Assembly (NCBI RefSeq): GCF_003586285.1
Contig: NZ_QUBR01000001.1
Coordinates: forward strand, 1,853,373-1,917,372
Direction of reading: 5' to 3'
From: Aeromicrobium endophyticum
Lineage (GTDB): Bacteria > Actinomycetota > Actinomycetes > Propionibacteriales > Nocardioidaceae
DNA: 64,000 bases
A program made the position numbers and the translations under genes. The notes under the pieces were generated by a model, which was given only the letters and a program-made list of their open reading frames with translations, did no database searches and was not told the origin of the DNA. The stretch's first letter is position 1. The number at the start of each line of letters is the position of its first letter. Positions 1-8,016 of this stretch are shown here, one piece after another.

Positions 1-522
1 GGCCCTTCCGCGCGTGCCGCGACAGCCGCCGAAGCAGCCCGGGCCGGCGACGTGGTCGTCCTTGCCGCGCCGTTGAAGGCCGTCAACGACATGCCAGCGG
101 ATGATGTCGCCGGCAAGATCGTCCTCGACACGAACAACTACATGCCATGGCGGGACGGTTTCATACCAGGTGTCAGCACCGGTGAGGTCACGGTGCACGA
201 GCTGAGGCAGCAGCAGCTGCCTCGGTCGATGATCGTCAAGGCCTTCACGCACATCCAGGCGCCGACCCTGCTGCGCACCGCCCGCCCGGTCGGCGCGGAG
301 AACCGCCTGGCCCTGACCCTCTCGAGCGACTTTCCGGCGGCCGCCGCCTTCGTCGCGCGGTTCTACGACGAGATCGGTTACGACCCCTACGACAACAGCC
401 CATTGAGCGAGTCCTGGCGGGACGGACCGGGTACGCCCGTGTGGCAGCAGTCGTTGAGCGGCGGGCAGACCCTTGCTCCGCTCGCCCGCCGACTGGCCGC
501 GGCGACCCGTGCGGTTGATTGA
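1..522 (+). CDS. NADPH-dependent F420 reductase-like protein (5' partial)
   Basis: The frame is open from the first base, so the N-terminus and Rossmann nucleotide loop lie outside the window; about 173 residues remain. The visible part has the hydrophobic VVVLAAP strand and the KIVLDTNNYMPWRDG segment typical of F420-dependent NADP reductases and related NADP-binding oxidoreductases, followed by a small helical C-terminal domain. Enzymes of this family pass hydride between NADPH and F420 or reduce related substrates in the cytoplasm. The true substrate cannot be told from this fragment. It ends 80 bases before the next reading frame. Confidence 0.7.
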   Translation, partial: GPSARAATAAEAARAGDVVVLAAPLKAVNDMPADDVAGKIVLDTNNYMPWRDGFIPGVSTGEVTVHELRQQQLPRSMIVKAFTHIQAPTLLRTARPVGAENRLALTLSSDFPAAAAFVARFYDEIGYDPYDNSPLSESWRDGPGTPVWQQSLSGGQTLAPLARRLAAATRAVD

Positions 523-586
523 CACTCCGTGGAGTGGGTCACATAATCGATTACTGCAACGACAAAAATTTGACGACATCATCAAA
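523..586. promoter_or_regulatory. palindrome-rich promoter region before the SDR gene
   Basis: An unusually AT-rich gap. It holds a perfect palindrome CACTCCGTGGAGTG at 523-536, a perfect TAATCGATTA at 544-553 and an imperfect one, TTTGACGACATCATCAAA, at 569-586 (7 of 9 pairs). The last contains TTGACG, which could act as a -35 box. These look like operators rather than a terminator because the first has no usable loop. The regulator is not identified. Confidence 0.4.
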
Positions 587-602
587 TAACACGAGGTGCG
601 AC

Positions 603-668
603 GTGAACGAGACAATCGGCAGCAGCGACATCGGCATGGAAGACGCGGCGGGGAGCGTGCGGTCGTGA
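603..668 (+). CDS. possible 21-residue leader peptide
   Basis: A GTG codon at 603 sits 8 bases after a GAGG ribosome site (593-596 region) and opens a 21-codon frame ending at TGA 666-668. That stop overlaps the GTG start of the dehydrogenase at 665 (GTGA), so translation of the short frame would couple to the enzyme. The peptide (MNETIGSSDIGMEDAAGSVRS) matches no family I know and has no run of one amino acid. It may be a real leader, or the remnant 5' end of a gene that lost its frame. The good ribosome site is the main evidence. Confidence 0.4.
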   Translation: MNETIGSSDIGMEDAAGSVRS

Positions 669-1444
669 GCGGCGCGGACGGGCAGTCGTACAGCCTCGCC
701 GGCCGTGCCGTCTTCGTGACGGGAGGTGCGTCGGGCATCGGCGCCGCGACGTGCGAGGTGCTCGCGAGTCACGGCGCATCGATCGCCGTCCTCGACCGAG
801 ATCGGGTCGGCGCGGAGAAGACGGTCGACGCGGTGCGCTCAGCAGGTGGCAACGCCGAGGTGTTCGCCGTGGATCTCACCGATGTCGAAGACATCCGCCG
901 GGGGTTCAAGGACGCCTTCGCGTGGGCCGGTCGGATCGATGGTCTGGTGTGCTCGGCCGGGATCATGGGTGGCCCGCACGGCGTCCGAGAGATCCCGGAC
1001 GACGAGATCGATCTGCTTCACCAGGTGAACGTGCGCGCGAACTTCATCCTCGCGGGGCTTGCCTCGGAGAAGATGATCGAGGCCGCATCGGGGGGACGGA
1101 TGGTGCTGCTGAGCTCGAGCTCGGCGTTCCGGGCGGAGCTCTCGCGTCCCGGCTACTCCACGACGAAGGCGGCCGTCGCGCAGCTGGCCAGGAGCCTGGC
1201 CGGCGAGCTCGGCGTGCACGGGATCAACGTGAATGCTGTCGCGCCCGGTCCCACCCGGACACCGATGGTCCCGATGGACCGCGAGGCGCTGGACGAAGCC
1301 ATGCGCTCCGGTCCGCTGAAGAATCTGACCGGTGCCCCCTCGGAGCCCGTCGACGTCGCCGAGGTCATCACGTTCCTGTGCCTCCCGGCCTCCCGCTCGA
1401 TCACGGGACAGGTCATCCACACGAGCCTCGGCGCCATCGTCTGA
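665..1444 (+). CDS. SDR family NAD(P)-dependent oxidoreductase
   Basis: A classical short-chain dehydrogenase of about 259 residues, oxidising or reducing an alcohol or keto group with NAD(P). The cofactor loop VTGGASGIG is near residue 20, CSAG replaces the usual NNAG, and the catalytic Ser (LSSSSAF), Tyr and Lys (YSTTK) are present; it ends with the usual GQVIHTSLG-like tail. The start is placed at GTG 665, overlapping the stop of a short upstream frame; an upstream frame start at 596 has no ribosome site. A YciI-like gene follows after 26 bases, so the two are probably cotranscribed. Substrate unknown. Confidence 0.85.
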   Translation: MSGADGQSYSLAGRAVFVTGGASGIGAATCEVLASHGASIAVLDRDRVGAEKTVDAVRSAGGNAEVFAVDLTDVEDIRRGFKDAFAWAGRIDGLVCSAGIMGGPHGVREIPDDEIDLLHQVNVRANFILAGLASEKMIEAASGGRMVLLSSSSAFRAELSRPGYSTTKAAVAQLARSLAGELGVHGINVNAVAPGPTRTPMVPMDREALDEAMRSGPLKNLTGAPSEPVDVAEVITFLCLPASRSITGQVIHTSLGAIV

Positions 1445-1470
1445 TCGCAGTCGAGACAGGAGCAAGGTCA

Positions 1471-1803
1471 ATGAGTCTTTTCATGGTGCAGTACGCCTAC
1501 TCGGTGGGCGGAGAAGAGCGGCAGTACGTGCGGCCCAAGCATGCGGGATACCTGGCGAGCCTCGAGGAGTCCGGGGCCCTCGTCCTCAGTGGGCCGTACG
1601 CGGACGGCATGGGGGCGGTGTTCCTGTACAGGGCGGTCGATCGAGAGGCCTGTGAGTCCCTCGTCAGGGCAGATCCTTTCTGGCAGGGCGGGTTCGTCGA
1701 CGAGTGGAGCGTCAGAGAGTTCCTCGTGGGATTCGGGCTCCCGGATGAGACCGATCGCGTCGTCGTGCCGGAGGGCTTCGTGTTCGAGTACCCGGAGACT
1801 TGA
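1471..1803 (+). CDS. YciI family protein
   Basis: 110 residues with the YCII-related fold: an N-terminal FMVQYAY strand, the HAGYL segment with the conserved His, SGPYADGMGAVFLYRA and the VRADPFWQGG motif with the conserved Asp. YciI-like proteins are small ferredoxin-like alpha/beta proteins; some act as dehalogenases or muconolactone-isomerase-like enzymes in aromatic breakdown, and most have no known activity. The ATG at 1471 follows AGGAGCAAGG, a good ribosome site. It lies 26 bases after a dehydrogenase and ahead of a hydrolase with its own promoter, in a catabolic setting. Confidence 0.85.
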   Translation: MSLFMVQYAYSVGGEERQYVRPKHAGYLASLEESGALVLSGPYADGMGAVFLYRAVDREACESLVRADPFWQGGFVDEWSVREFLVGFGLPDETDRVVVPEGFVFEYPET

Positions 1804-1860
1804 GACCCGCGTCGCGCGCCGGTGACGTTCGCACCAGTCGTGAACGCATTCGACGGATTA

Positions 1861-1890
1861 TTGACGAGTGCGTCGAAACCCGAGTAGTAT
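1861..1890 (+). promoter_or_regulatory. promoter for the MBL-fold hydrolase
   Basis: TTGACG at 1861-1866 and TAGTAT at 1885-1890 are separated by 18 bases, a good sigma-70-type promoter. A transcript would start near 1897, about 80 bases before the ATG at 1976. Confidence 0.65.
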
Positions 1891-1975
1891 GACGTGCGTC
1901 ACCACCAGCACGTGGTCCGGCGAGCGACTGCGACTGGCTCGACCACACACTTACGAGGAAGCAAGAGGTACGGCC

Positions 1976-2947
1976 ATGCGGACATGGACTGTCGGCGATT
2001 TCAAGATCAGCGAGATCCACGAGCTGCCTGCGGAGCTGGGTCTGTTCGACGGGTTGATCCCGGAGGCGCCACGCGAAGTGGTCCAGACCATCGACTGGAT
2101 GAGTCCGGACTACGCCAACGAGGCAGGACAGATCCTGGCGGACCTGCACTGCTACGTCGTCGACACGGGCGACCAGAAGATCCTCGTCGACGCAGGCTGT
2201 GGCAACGGCAAGAGCTATCCGACACAGCCGGTGTGGAGCAATCTCGACACGGCATTCCTCGAGCGGCTCTCGGAGGCCGGGTACGAGCGCGATGACATCG
2301 ACCTGATCCTCCTGACCCACGTGCACCTCGACCATGTCGGCTGGTGTGCCGTCCAGGACGAGACCGGGGCCTGGGTTCCCACCTTCCCGAACGCTCGCCT
2401 GGTCGTCGTCGACGCGGAGTGGCAGCGCCACCTCGACCTGATGCTGCCCGACGGGGGCGATGCAATCGCCGAGTCTGCTACGGGCGCGGACGACGGCGAG
2501 GTCGACGTGATCGCTCGCGCGTTCTACGCCGATGCCGAGACCTTCTCGAACCAGGCGAAGCTGGTCCAGAAGGAGTCGCTGCAACCGGTCGTCGACGCAG
2601 GCCTGCTGGAGCTCGTGCCGTCGGGCGCAGAGGTCGCGCCCGGCGTTCGCTACGAGTCCACGCCGGGGCACACGTCCGCCCACCACAGCGTGCGGCTGGA
2701 GTCGGGTGGGGAGCAGGCGTTCATCACGGGTGACTTCATCCACCACCCCATGCAGATCGCCCGGCCCGAGTGGAGCTCGGCGGGCGACTTCGATCCGGAG
2801 ATGTCTGGGCGTACGCGTCGCGCCTTCTTCGAGGCCAGTGCCGGGACCGATCTACTGGTGCTCGGCACGCACTTCACCGGCTCGGGTGCCGGCTACATCG
2901 TTGAGGACGGCGACAACTATCGACTCGTGCAGGAACGACCCGCCTGA
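1976..2947 (+). CDS. MBL-fold metallo-hydrolase (lactonase-like)
   Basis: 323 residues of the metallo-beta-lactamase superfamily. The zinc motif HVHLDH (in LLTHVHLDHVGW) is intact, as are the later HTSAHH and GDFIHH metal-ligand segments and a C-terminal GTHF. The layout (short N-terminal strand, DTGDQKILVDAGCGNG, long insert) resembles the AHL-lactonase/quorum-quenching branch and other lactone or ester hydrolases; the substrate here is unknown. Start ATG 1976 is preceded by AAGAGG; the frame is open 36 codons further up but without a ribosome site. Placed between dehydrogenases and a sugar-type importer, it could open a lactone intermediate, which is inference. Confidence 0.85.
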   Translation: MRTWTVGDFKISEIHELPAELGLFDGLIPEAPREVVQTIDWMSPDYANEAGQILADLHCYVVDTGDQKILVDAGCGNGKSYPTQPVWSNLDTAFLERLSEAGYERDDIDLILLTHVHLDHVGWCAVQDETGAWVPTFPNARLVVVDAEWQRHLDLMLPDGGDAIAESATGADDGEVDVIARAFYADAETFSNQAKLVQKESLQPVVDAGLLELVPSGAEVAPGVRYESTPGHTSAHHSVRLESGGEQAFITGDFIHHPMQIARPEWSSAGDFDPEMSGRTRRAFFEASAGTDLLVLGTHFTGSGAGYIVEDGDNYRLVQERPA

Positions 2948-3036
2948 CAGGAGGCGGTGACGTCGTCACGGCGATGACAGGAAGGGTCGACAGGCACGGT
3001 TGATCCTTCCTGTGCCGGTGACATGGGTGGGGCAGG

Positions 3037-3098
3037 GGCCGCGATGAGCGGGCGTTCTGCGGGCGCAGTGCGCCTGCAGAACGCCCGTCATCGCGGCC
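3037..3098 (+). terminator. large hairpin terminator after the MBL gene
   Basis: Bases 3037-3060 pair with 3076-3098 through a 23-bp stem with a single bulged G, and the loop itself can form a 5-bp GGCGC/GCGCC hairpin. A T-rich stretch (ATTTCTGGTTT) follows. A weaker CAGGAAGG/CCTTCCTG inverted repeat lies just before it, at about 2978-3011. Confidence 0.75.
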
Positions 3099-3143
3099 AT
3101 TTCTGGTTTCCGCGTCTCCTGGCTCGTCCGTCAAAAGTGACCG

Positions 3144-3172
3144 TTGACACACACCGTCGGCGACCCTACTGT
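3144..3172 (+). promoter_or_regulatory. promoter of the ABC importer operon
   Basis: TTGACA at 3144-3149, a 17-base spacer and TACTGT at 3167-3172: close to consensus. The start codon of the binding protein is at 3241. Confidence 0.75.
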
Positions 3173-3240
3173 TTGACACCGCAGTCGAATTTACGACATG
3201 CATGATGATGGCGGTGACGCCCCAACCCTGGAGGTAACAC

Positions 3241-4380
3241 GTGAGCACCAGAAGAATGGCCGGCAGCGTCCGGATGCGACGCCGGCAGCTGGCCGGCGCT
3301 GCAATCGTCGCTCTGGCGCTGGCCATGGCGGCCTGCTCGAGCTCGAGTGATGCAGGTGGCACCGGCTCCTCCTCTGGCGGGGCGACGACGGACGCGATGA
3401 AGCCTGTGGACACCTTCGTCGGGCCGACCGAAGCCTTTGCGCCGGCTGCCAAGAAGCGAGTCATGATCCTGGTCTGCGGCAACTTCGGCTACGGCTGCGT
3501 CCGTCAAGGCGCCGCTGCCAAGGAAGCCGTCCTCAAGCTCGGCTGGACCCCCGAGGTCGTGGACGGGCGCCTGGATCCGACCGTGTGGAACCGAGTGGTC
3601 AAGCAGGCCGTCGACTCGGGCGTCGACGGCATCATCGACGTGGCGTCCGACCCCAACCTCATGGGCGACGCGATGGCCGCCGTGAAGGCGAAGAACGTGC
3701 CCTTCGTCATGCTGGCGCAGACGCCGAAGGACGGGGACGTCGAGGGAGTTACTAGCTGGATCAGCCCGGACGCGGCCAAGGGTGGGCGCGACATGGCTGA
3801 GTGGATCACGAAGGACTCCGGCGGGAAGGCTCACGTCCTCCTGCTCGACCTCCCCGACTACGCCGACATCATGGTGCGCAACGACACCATCGCGAAGCAG
3901 CTGGCCAAGGACTGCAAGGACTGCGTCGTCCGGCGTTCGACGGTGTCGTCGCAGACCGTCGGCACCAGTCTGGCTCCGCTCGTGACCTCGCAGCTGCAGC
4001 AGCACGCCGACGTCGACTACGTGTGGTCGCCGGACGACTCGGTCGCGGACTTCGTCGCCCAGGGAATTCAGCAGGCCAACCGGACCGCCGACGTCAAGCT
4101 CATGGCGACGTCCGGCACGACGCCGAGCTCGGTGGGTCGTCTCAAGGCTGGGACTCAGGCTGCGGACCTGCTCACTCCTGACAACTACGTGGGCTGGCTG
4201 GGCGCCGACACCCTCGCTCGCATCATCGACGGCCAAGAGGTGCAGAAGCTCTGGATCGTGCCGCAGCGTCTGTTCACGGCAGCCAACATCGACGAGGCGC
4301 CGAAGGACATGCAGAAGAACGGCTGGAACACGGAGTTCTCGTACAAGCCGGAGTTCGAGAAGCTCTGGAGCGGAAAGTGA
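3241..4380 (+). CDS. ABC importer substrate-binding lipoprotein (sugar type)
   Basis: 379 residues. An Arg-rich start and a hydrophobic helix end in a lipobox (LAMAAC, Cys about residue 32), so the mature protein is lipid-anchored outside the membrane. The body is a type-1 periplasmic binding fold, with repeated segments such as VDGIIDVASDPNLMGDAMAAVKAKNVPFVML and VDYVWSPDDSVADFVAQGIQQ, like RbsB-type sugar or aromatic-acid binding proteins. GTG 3241 follows GGAGG. The stop overlaps the permease start (GTGA). The ligand is unknown; the surrounding enzymes suggest a cyclic acid, alcohol or sugar-like compound. Confidence 0.88.
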   Translation: MSTRRMAGSVRMRRRQLAGAAIVALALAMAACSSSSDAGGTGSSSGGATTDAMKPVDTFVGPTEAFAPAAKKRVMILVCGNFGYGCVRQGAAAKEAVLKLGWTPEVVDGRLDPTVWNRVVKQAVDSGVDGIIDVASDPNLMGDAMAAVKAKNVPFVMLAQTPKDGDVEGVTSWISPDAAKGGRDMAEWITKDSGGKAHVLLLDLPDYADIMVRNDTIAKQLAKDCKDCVVRRSTVSSQTVGTSLAPLVTSQLQQHADVDYVWSPDDSVADFVAQGIQQANRTADVKLMATSGTTPSSVGRLKAGTQAADLLTPDNYVGWLGADTLARIIDGQEVQKLWIVPQRLFTAANIDEAPKDMQKNGWNTEFSYKPEFEKLWSGK

Positions 4381-5453
4381 GCGGCAACGTCGGCGCTACA
4401 CAGGTCGCCGCGGAGGACACGGGCAGGGCGTCGGTGACCCCCGGCGAGATCGAACCGGCCGCAGCGTCGGAGGGGGTCGTGACCGTGGCGAACCCATCTG
4501 GCGGACGTGTCGTCGGTGCTCTCTCGAAGTTCTCCCTCATCGTCGTGCTGGCCGTGCTGTGGGTGGCGTTCAGCCTGTGGAACCCGTCGGTCTTCGCGAC
4601 GTGGGGCAACGTGCAGGCCATCCTGCTCCAGCAGGCGACCGTCGGACTGCTGGCACTGGCCGTGATGGTGCCCTTGGTCGCCGGACACTACGACCTCTCG
4701 GCAGGCTTCCAGTTCGGCATGGCCCAGAGCCTGTGCGCCGTGCTCGTGCTGAAGGAGGGCTGGAATCCCGTGGTGTCGATCGCCGCGGTGCTCGCCGTCG
4801 GCGCGTTGATCGGCGTGATCAACGGCCAGCTGATCACTCGGCTGGAGCTCCCCTCGTTCACCACGACCTTGGGCACCGGTCTGGTGGTCCTCGGCATCAG
4901 CGAGCTGCTCACCAGCAACCAGGTCATCTCGGGAACGGCCGCCACCTGGTTCCTGGACCTGGGCCGCGGCAAGGTCCTGGGACTTCCCCTGCCCTTCGTC
5001 TACCTGGCGGTCGTGGCGGTCGTGCTGTTCGTCCTGCTCGAGTTGACGGTGTGGGGGCGCCGCGCGTACGCGGTGGGTGCCAACCCGGTCGCTGCCCAGC
5101 TGTCGGGTATCGCGGCTGATCGCCTGGTCCGCCAGTCGTTCGTCACGACCGGAGTGCTGTGCGCCCTGGCGGGGTGCATCTCGGTCACGAGTCTCGGCGG
5201 GTCATCGCCCGTGGTCGGGTTCGGCTCACTGCTACCAGCCTTCGCGGGTGCCTTCCTCGGGGCGACATCCATCCGACCGGGCCGCTACAACGTCGTCGGC
5301 ACCGTGATCGCCGTCTTCGTGATCGGCGTCGGCATCATCGGCCTGCAGCAGAAGGGCGCCCAGATCTACGTCCAGGACCTGTTCAACGGTGGTGCGCTCC
5401 TCGTCGCGGTGATCTTCGCGACGCTGGCCCGCCGACGCCGAGCAAAGGCTTGA
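4377..5453 (+). CDS. ABC importer permease (RbsC/BPD_transp_2 family)
   Basis: 358 residues with a polar N-terminal tail of about 45 residues and roughly ten hydrophobic helices, ending in a short Arg/Lys tail (ARRRRAKA). Segments such as VAGHYDLSAGFQFG, LITRLELPSFTTTLGT and GAFLGATSIRPGRYNVVGT match the ribose/xylose-type permease family that forms a homodimeric membrane channel. It is translationally coupled to the binding protein by a GTGA overlap. A hairpin follows before the ATPase gene, so transport-channel and ATPase levels may differ. Confidence 0.88.
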   Translation: MSGNVGATQVAAEDTGRASVTPGEIEPAAASEGVVTVANPSGGRVVGALSKFSLIVVLAVLWVAFSLWNPSVFATWGNVQAILLQQATVGLLALAVMVPLVAGHYDLSAGFQFGMAQSLCAVLVLKEGWNPVVSIAAVLAVGALIGVINGQLITRLELPSFTTTLGTGLVVLGISELLTSNQVISGTAATWFLDLGRGKVLGLPLPFVYLAVVAVVLFVLLELTVWGRRAYAVGANPVAAQLSGIAADRLVRQSFVTTGVLCALAGCISVTSLGGSSPVVGFGSLLPAFAGAFLGATSIRPGRYNVVGTVIAVFVIGVGIIGLQQKGAQIYVQDLFNGGALLVAVIFATLARRRRAKA

Positions 5454-5473
5454 GTCGTGGGATCGATCCAACC

Positions 5474-5503
5474 GAGGTGGCACGGTCGGGGCCGTGCCAC
5501 CTC
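5474..5503 (+). terminator. hairpin between permease and ATPase genes
   Basis: A perfect 12-bp stem, 5474-5485 (GAGGTGGCACGG) with 5492-5503, around a 6-base loop. It lies inside what should be one operon, so it is more likely an attenuator or mRNA-end stabiliser than a full stop. No T-tract follows. Confidence 0.55.
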
Positions 5504-5611
5504 CGGTCCAGCAGCCCGCCCGCCCAGCGTGGGCGAGCATCCGACGTCTCCAGCGGCCGGCTCCGACCGGCGCCGCTCGAGCACGAGACGACGCTTCCAT
5601 CAGCGTCGAGA

Positions 5612-7189
5612 ATGGCGGCAGACATGTCTGTGGTGAACAAAGAGGGCAGTCCGAGCGGCGAGGCGCCGGCCCTGAGCTTCGTCGATCTGACCAAGAGCTT
5701 CGGATCGGCGCGCGTCCTTCGTGGTGTCTCGTTCGACGTGATGCCCGGCGAGATCCATGCTCTGCTCGGAGCCAACGGAGCGGGCAAGTCGACCCTCATC
5801 AAGATCCTGGCAGGCATCCACCATCAGGACTCCGGTCGCATCCTGGTGCACGGCGACGAGCTGGAGCCGGGGCACGACCCCGGAGCGGCGAAGGATGTCG
5901 GGATCGCCTTCGTGCACCAGGACCTCGGTCTGGTGGAGGACATCAGCGTCGCCGACAATGTCGGACTCCAGATCGGGTTCGAGAAGACGTTCGGTCTCAT
6001 CAGCGTGCGTGACACGTCCCGGCGGGTGGCTCGAGCGCTCGAGACCGTCGGTGCGACCTTCTCGCCGGACAGGTTGGTCAACTCTCTGTCGCGTGACGAA
6101 CAGGTCCTGTGCGCACTCGCCCGGGCGCTCGCGCTCGAGCCGAAGATCGTGGTCCTCGACGAGGTGAGCGCGAGCCTGCCGGCCCCGGAGATGCAACGGC
6201 TCGCCACATCGTTGCGGTCGATGCGGCGGACCGGGGTCGCCTTCATCTACGTCACTCACCGACTCGACGAGCTGGAGAGCCTGGTCGACCGGGTCACTGT
6301 CCTGCGCGATGGCGTGCGTTCCGTGACGGCGCAGGTTGCGGAGCTGACCCACACCGAGCTGGTCCGCCACATCGTCGGATCGGAGCCCGAGGCGGTGCTC
6401 GCGCAGCCGTTGCCCCAGGTAGCGGGCTCTTCGGCAGCTGACGCGGCTCACTTCGTGGTCGACGAGCTGACCACAGCCGACCTGCCGATGCCGATCTCGT
6501 TCGAGGTGAGGGCCGGGGAGGTTCTGGGTGTGTGTGGTCTCGTGGGCAGCGGCACGCGAGAGCTGGCCCAGGTGCTGGCCGGCAACCACCGGCCGACAGG
6601 CGGGGCGGCGATGCTGAAAGGTCGTCCCTTGACACTCGGTCGGCCGGAGAGCCTGATCAAGAGACGGGTCGCCGTCGTGCCAGGCGACCGTCAGCGCGAG
6701 GGGATCATCACGGGACTCGGCATCCGCGAGAACCTGCTGCCGACCCGGCGAGCCTTCGGAGCCTGGACGAAGGCCGGCTTCCTCCGTCCTCGTCGGGAGA
6801 CGGCGGCGGTGGCCGAGATCAGCGAGGTCTTCGCCGTCACGCCTCGGGATCGTCCCGATCGCGTCGTGTCGGAGCTCAGCGGCGGTAACCAGCAGAAGGT
6901 CATCTTCGCTCGCGCCCTGGCCGACCGGCCTGACGTCGCGATCCTGGAGGACCCGACAGCCGGCGTCGACATCGGTTCTCGAGCCGTCCTGTACAGGCTG
7001 ATGCACCAGGCAGCGCGTGCGGGGACGGCTGTCGTCCTCGTCAGCACCGACTTCGAGGAGGTCGCCGCACAGTCGCACCGGGTGCTGGTCATGTCGCACG
7101 GCCGCGTCGTGGCCGAGTTCGGAGCAGAGGACCAGCTGAACGCCGACGTGCTGGCCGAGGCCAGCTACGGGGGACACGTCGTCTCCTAG
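5612..7189 (+). CDS. ABC importer ATP-binding protein (two-domain, RbsA type)
   Basis: About 525 residues with two ATPase halves in one chain, as in RbsA/XylG. The first half has a proper Walker A (GANGAGKST) and Walker B (IVVLDEVSAS), with the signature altered to LSRDEQ. The second half has a degenerate Walker A (GLVGSGTRE), a good signature (LSGGNQQK) and ILEDPTAGVDIGS. The one active and one impaired site is usual in this family. The start is uncertain: ATG 5612 and ATG 5624 both lack a strong ribosome site. It follows the permease by 158 bases containing a hairpin and energises the importer. Confidence 0.87.
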   Translation: MAADMSVVNKEGSPSGEAPALSFVDLTKSFGSARVLRGVSFDVMPGEIHALLGANGAGKSTLIKILAGIHHQDSGRILVHGDELEPGHDPGAAKDVGIAFVHQDLGLVEDISVADNVGLQIGFEKTFGLISVRDTSRRVARALETVGATFSPDRLVNSLSRDEQVLCALARALALEPKIVVLDEVSASLPAPEMQRLATSLRSMRRTGVAFIYVTHRLDELESLVDRVTVLRDGVRSVTAQVAELTHTELVRHIVGSEPEAVLAQPLPQVAGSSAADAAHFVVDELTTADLPMPISFEVRAGEVLGVCGLVGSGTRELAQVLAGNHRPTGGAAMLKGRPLTLGRPESLIKRRVAVVPGDRQREGIITGLGIRENLLPTRRAFGAWTKAGFLRPRRETAAVAEISEVFAVTPRDRPDRVVSELSGGNQQKVIFARALADRPDVAILEDPTAGVDIGSRAVLYRLMHQAARAGTAVVLVSTDFEEVAAQSHRVLVMSHGRVVAEFGAEDQLNADVLAEASYGGHVVS

Positions 7190-7209
7190 CTGCCGCACGA
7201 CAACGAGCG

Positions 7210-7240
7210 GACGCCCGACCGGGATGCCCGGTCGGGCGTC
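7210..7240. terminator. bidirectional terminator between convergent genes
   Basis: A perfect 14-bp stem (7210-7223 with 7227-7240) around a 3-base loop, sitting between the importer ATPase and the convergent dehydrogenase at 7273. Confidence 0.8.
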
Positions 7241-7272
7241 TGCTTGCGCCGTGAGGTGGAGCGCGGTGCTCG

Positions 7273-8016
7273 TTAGAGCAGGATTCCGCCGTCGACCGCG
7301 AAGTCGGTGCCCGTGATGTACGACGACTCGTCAGACGCCAGGAACAACACCATCGTCGCAACCTCGGCCGGATCCCCGAACCGCTTGAGAGGGATGCGCC
7401 CGATTAGGGTCGCTTGGTGCTCCGGCGGGTTCTGCTGGTGCATGGGGGTGTCGATGCACCCCGGGTGCACCACGTTGACCCGGATCCCATCGGATGCCAG
7501 CTCGGCCGCCGCCACCTGCGTCATCCCGCGAAGAGCGAACTTGGTGCCTGAGTAGACGATCAGCCCCCGCTCGCCCTGCAGGGCCGCGCCGGACGCGATG
7601 TTGACGATGCTTCCGCGTCCGGAACGCCGCATCGGCTCGATGACGGCGCGCATGCCCAGCAGCGGGCCTCGCTGGTTGACCCGGACCGAGAGGTCGAAGT
7701 CGTCCCAGGAGAACTCGTCGATGGCGCCCGCCCGGGCTACTCCCGCATTGTTGACGAGCACGTCCACGCGGCCATGGGTCGAGTCGACGTGCCGGACCAG
7801 CTCGGCCCAGTGCGTCTCGTCGCCGACGTCGTGGTGCCGGTACTCAGCTCGGTCCCCGAGAGTCTCGGCCAGCGCCACGCCACGCTCGTCGTCGAGGTCC
7901 GTGAGCACGACGTGCGCCCCCTCGTCGACGAACAACCTGGCCTCGGCGGCGCCCATCCCGCTGGCGGCGCCGGTCACGATGGCGACCTTCCCGTCGAGTC
8001 GCCCGTTGCCGCTCAT
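7273..8016 (-). CDS. SDR family oxidoreductase
   Basis: 247 residues. Cofactor loop VTGAASGMG, NNAG at VLVNNAGVA, catalytic Ser in IVNIASGAA and the YSGTK Tyr/Lys pair, ending DFAVDGGILL: a complete classical dehydrogenase of the 3-oxoacyl reductase/glucose-dehydrogenase type. Start ATG 8014-8016 overlaps the TGA of the upstream mycofactocin-coupled dehydrogenase (ATGA), so the pair is one transcriptional unit read from the promoter at about 8922-8949. Two successive oxidations of an alcohol are plausible but not shown. Confidence 0.85.
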   Translation of the reverse strand: MSGNGRLDGKVAIVTGAASGMGAAEARLFVDEGAHVVLTDLDDERGVALAETLGDRAEYRHHDVGDETHWAELVRHVDSTHGRVDVLVNNAGVARAGAIDEFSWDDFDLSVRVNQRGPLLGMRAVIEPMRRSGRGSIVNIASGAALQGERGLIVYSGTKFALRGMTQVAAAELASDGIRVNVVHPGCIDTPMHQQNPPEHQATLIGRIPLKRFGDPAEVATMVLFLASDESSYITGTDFAVDGGILL

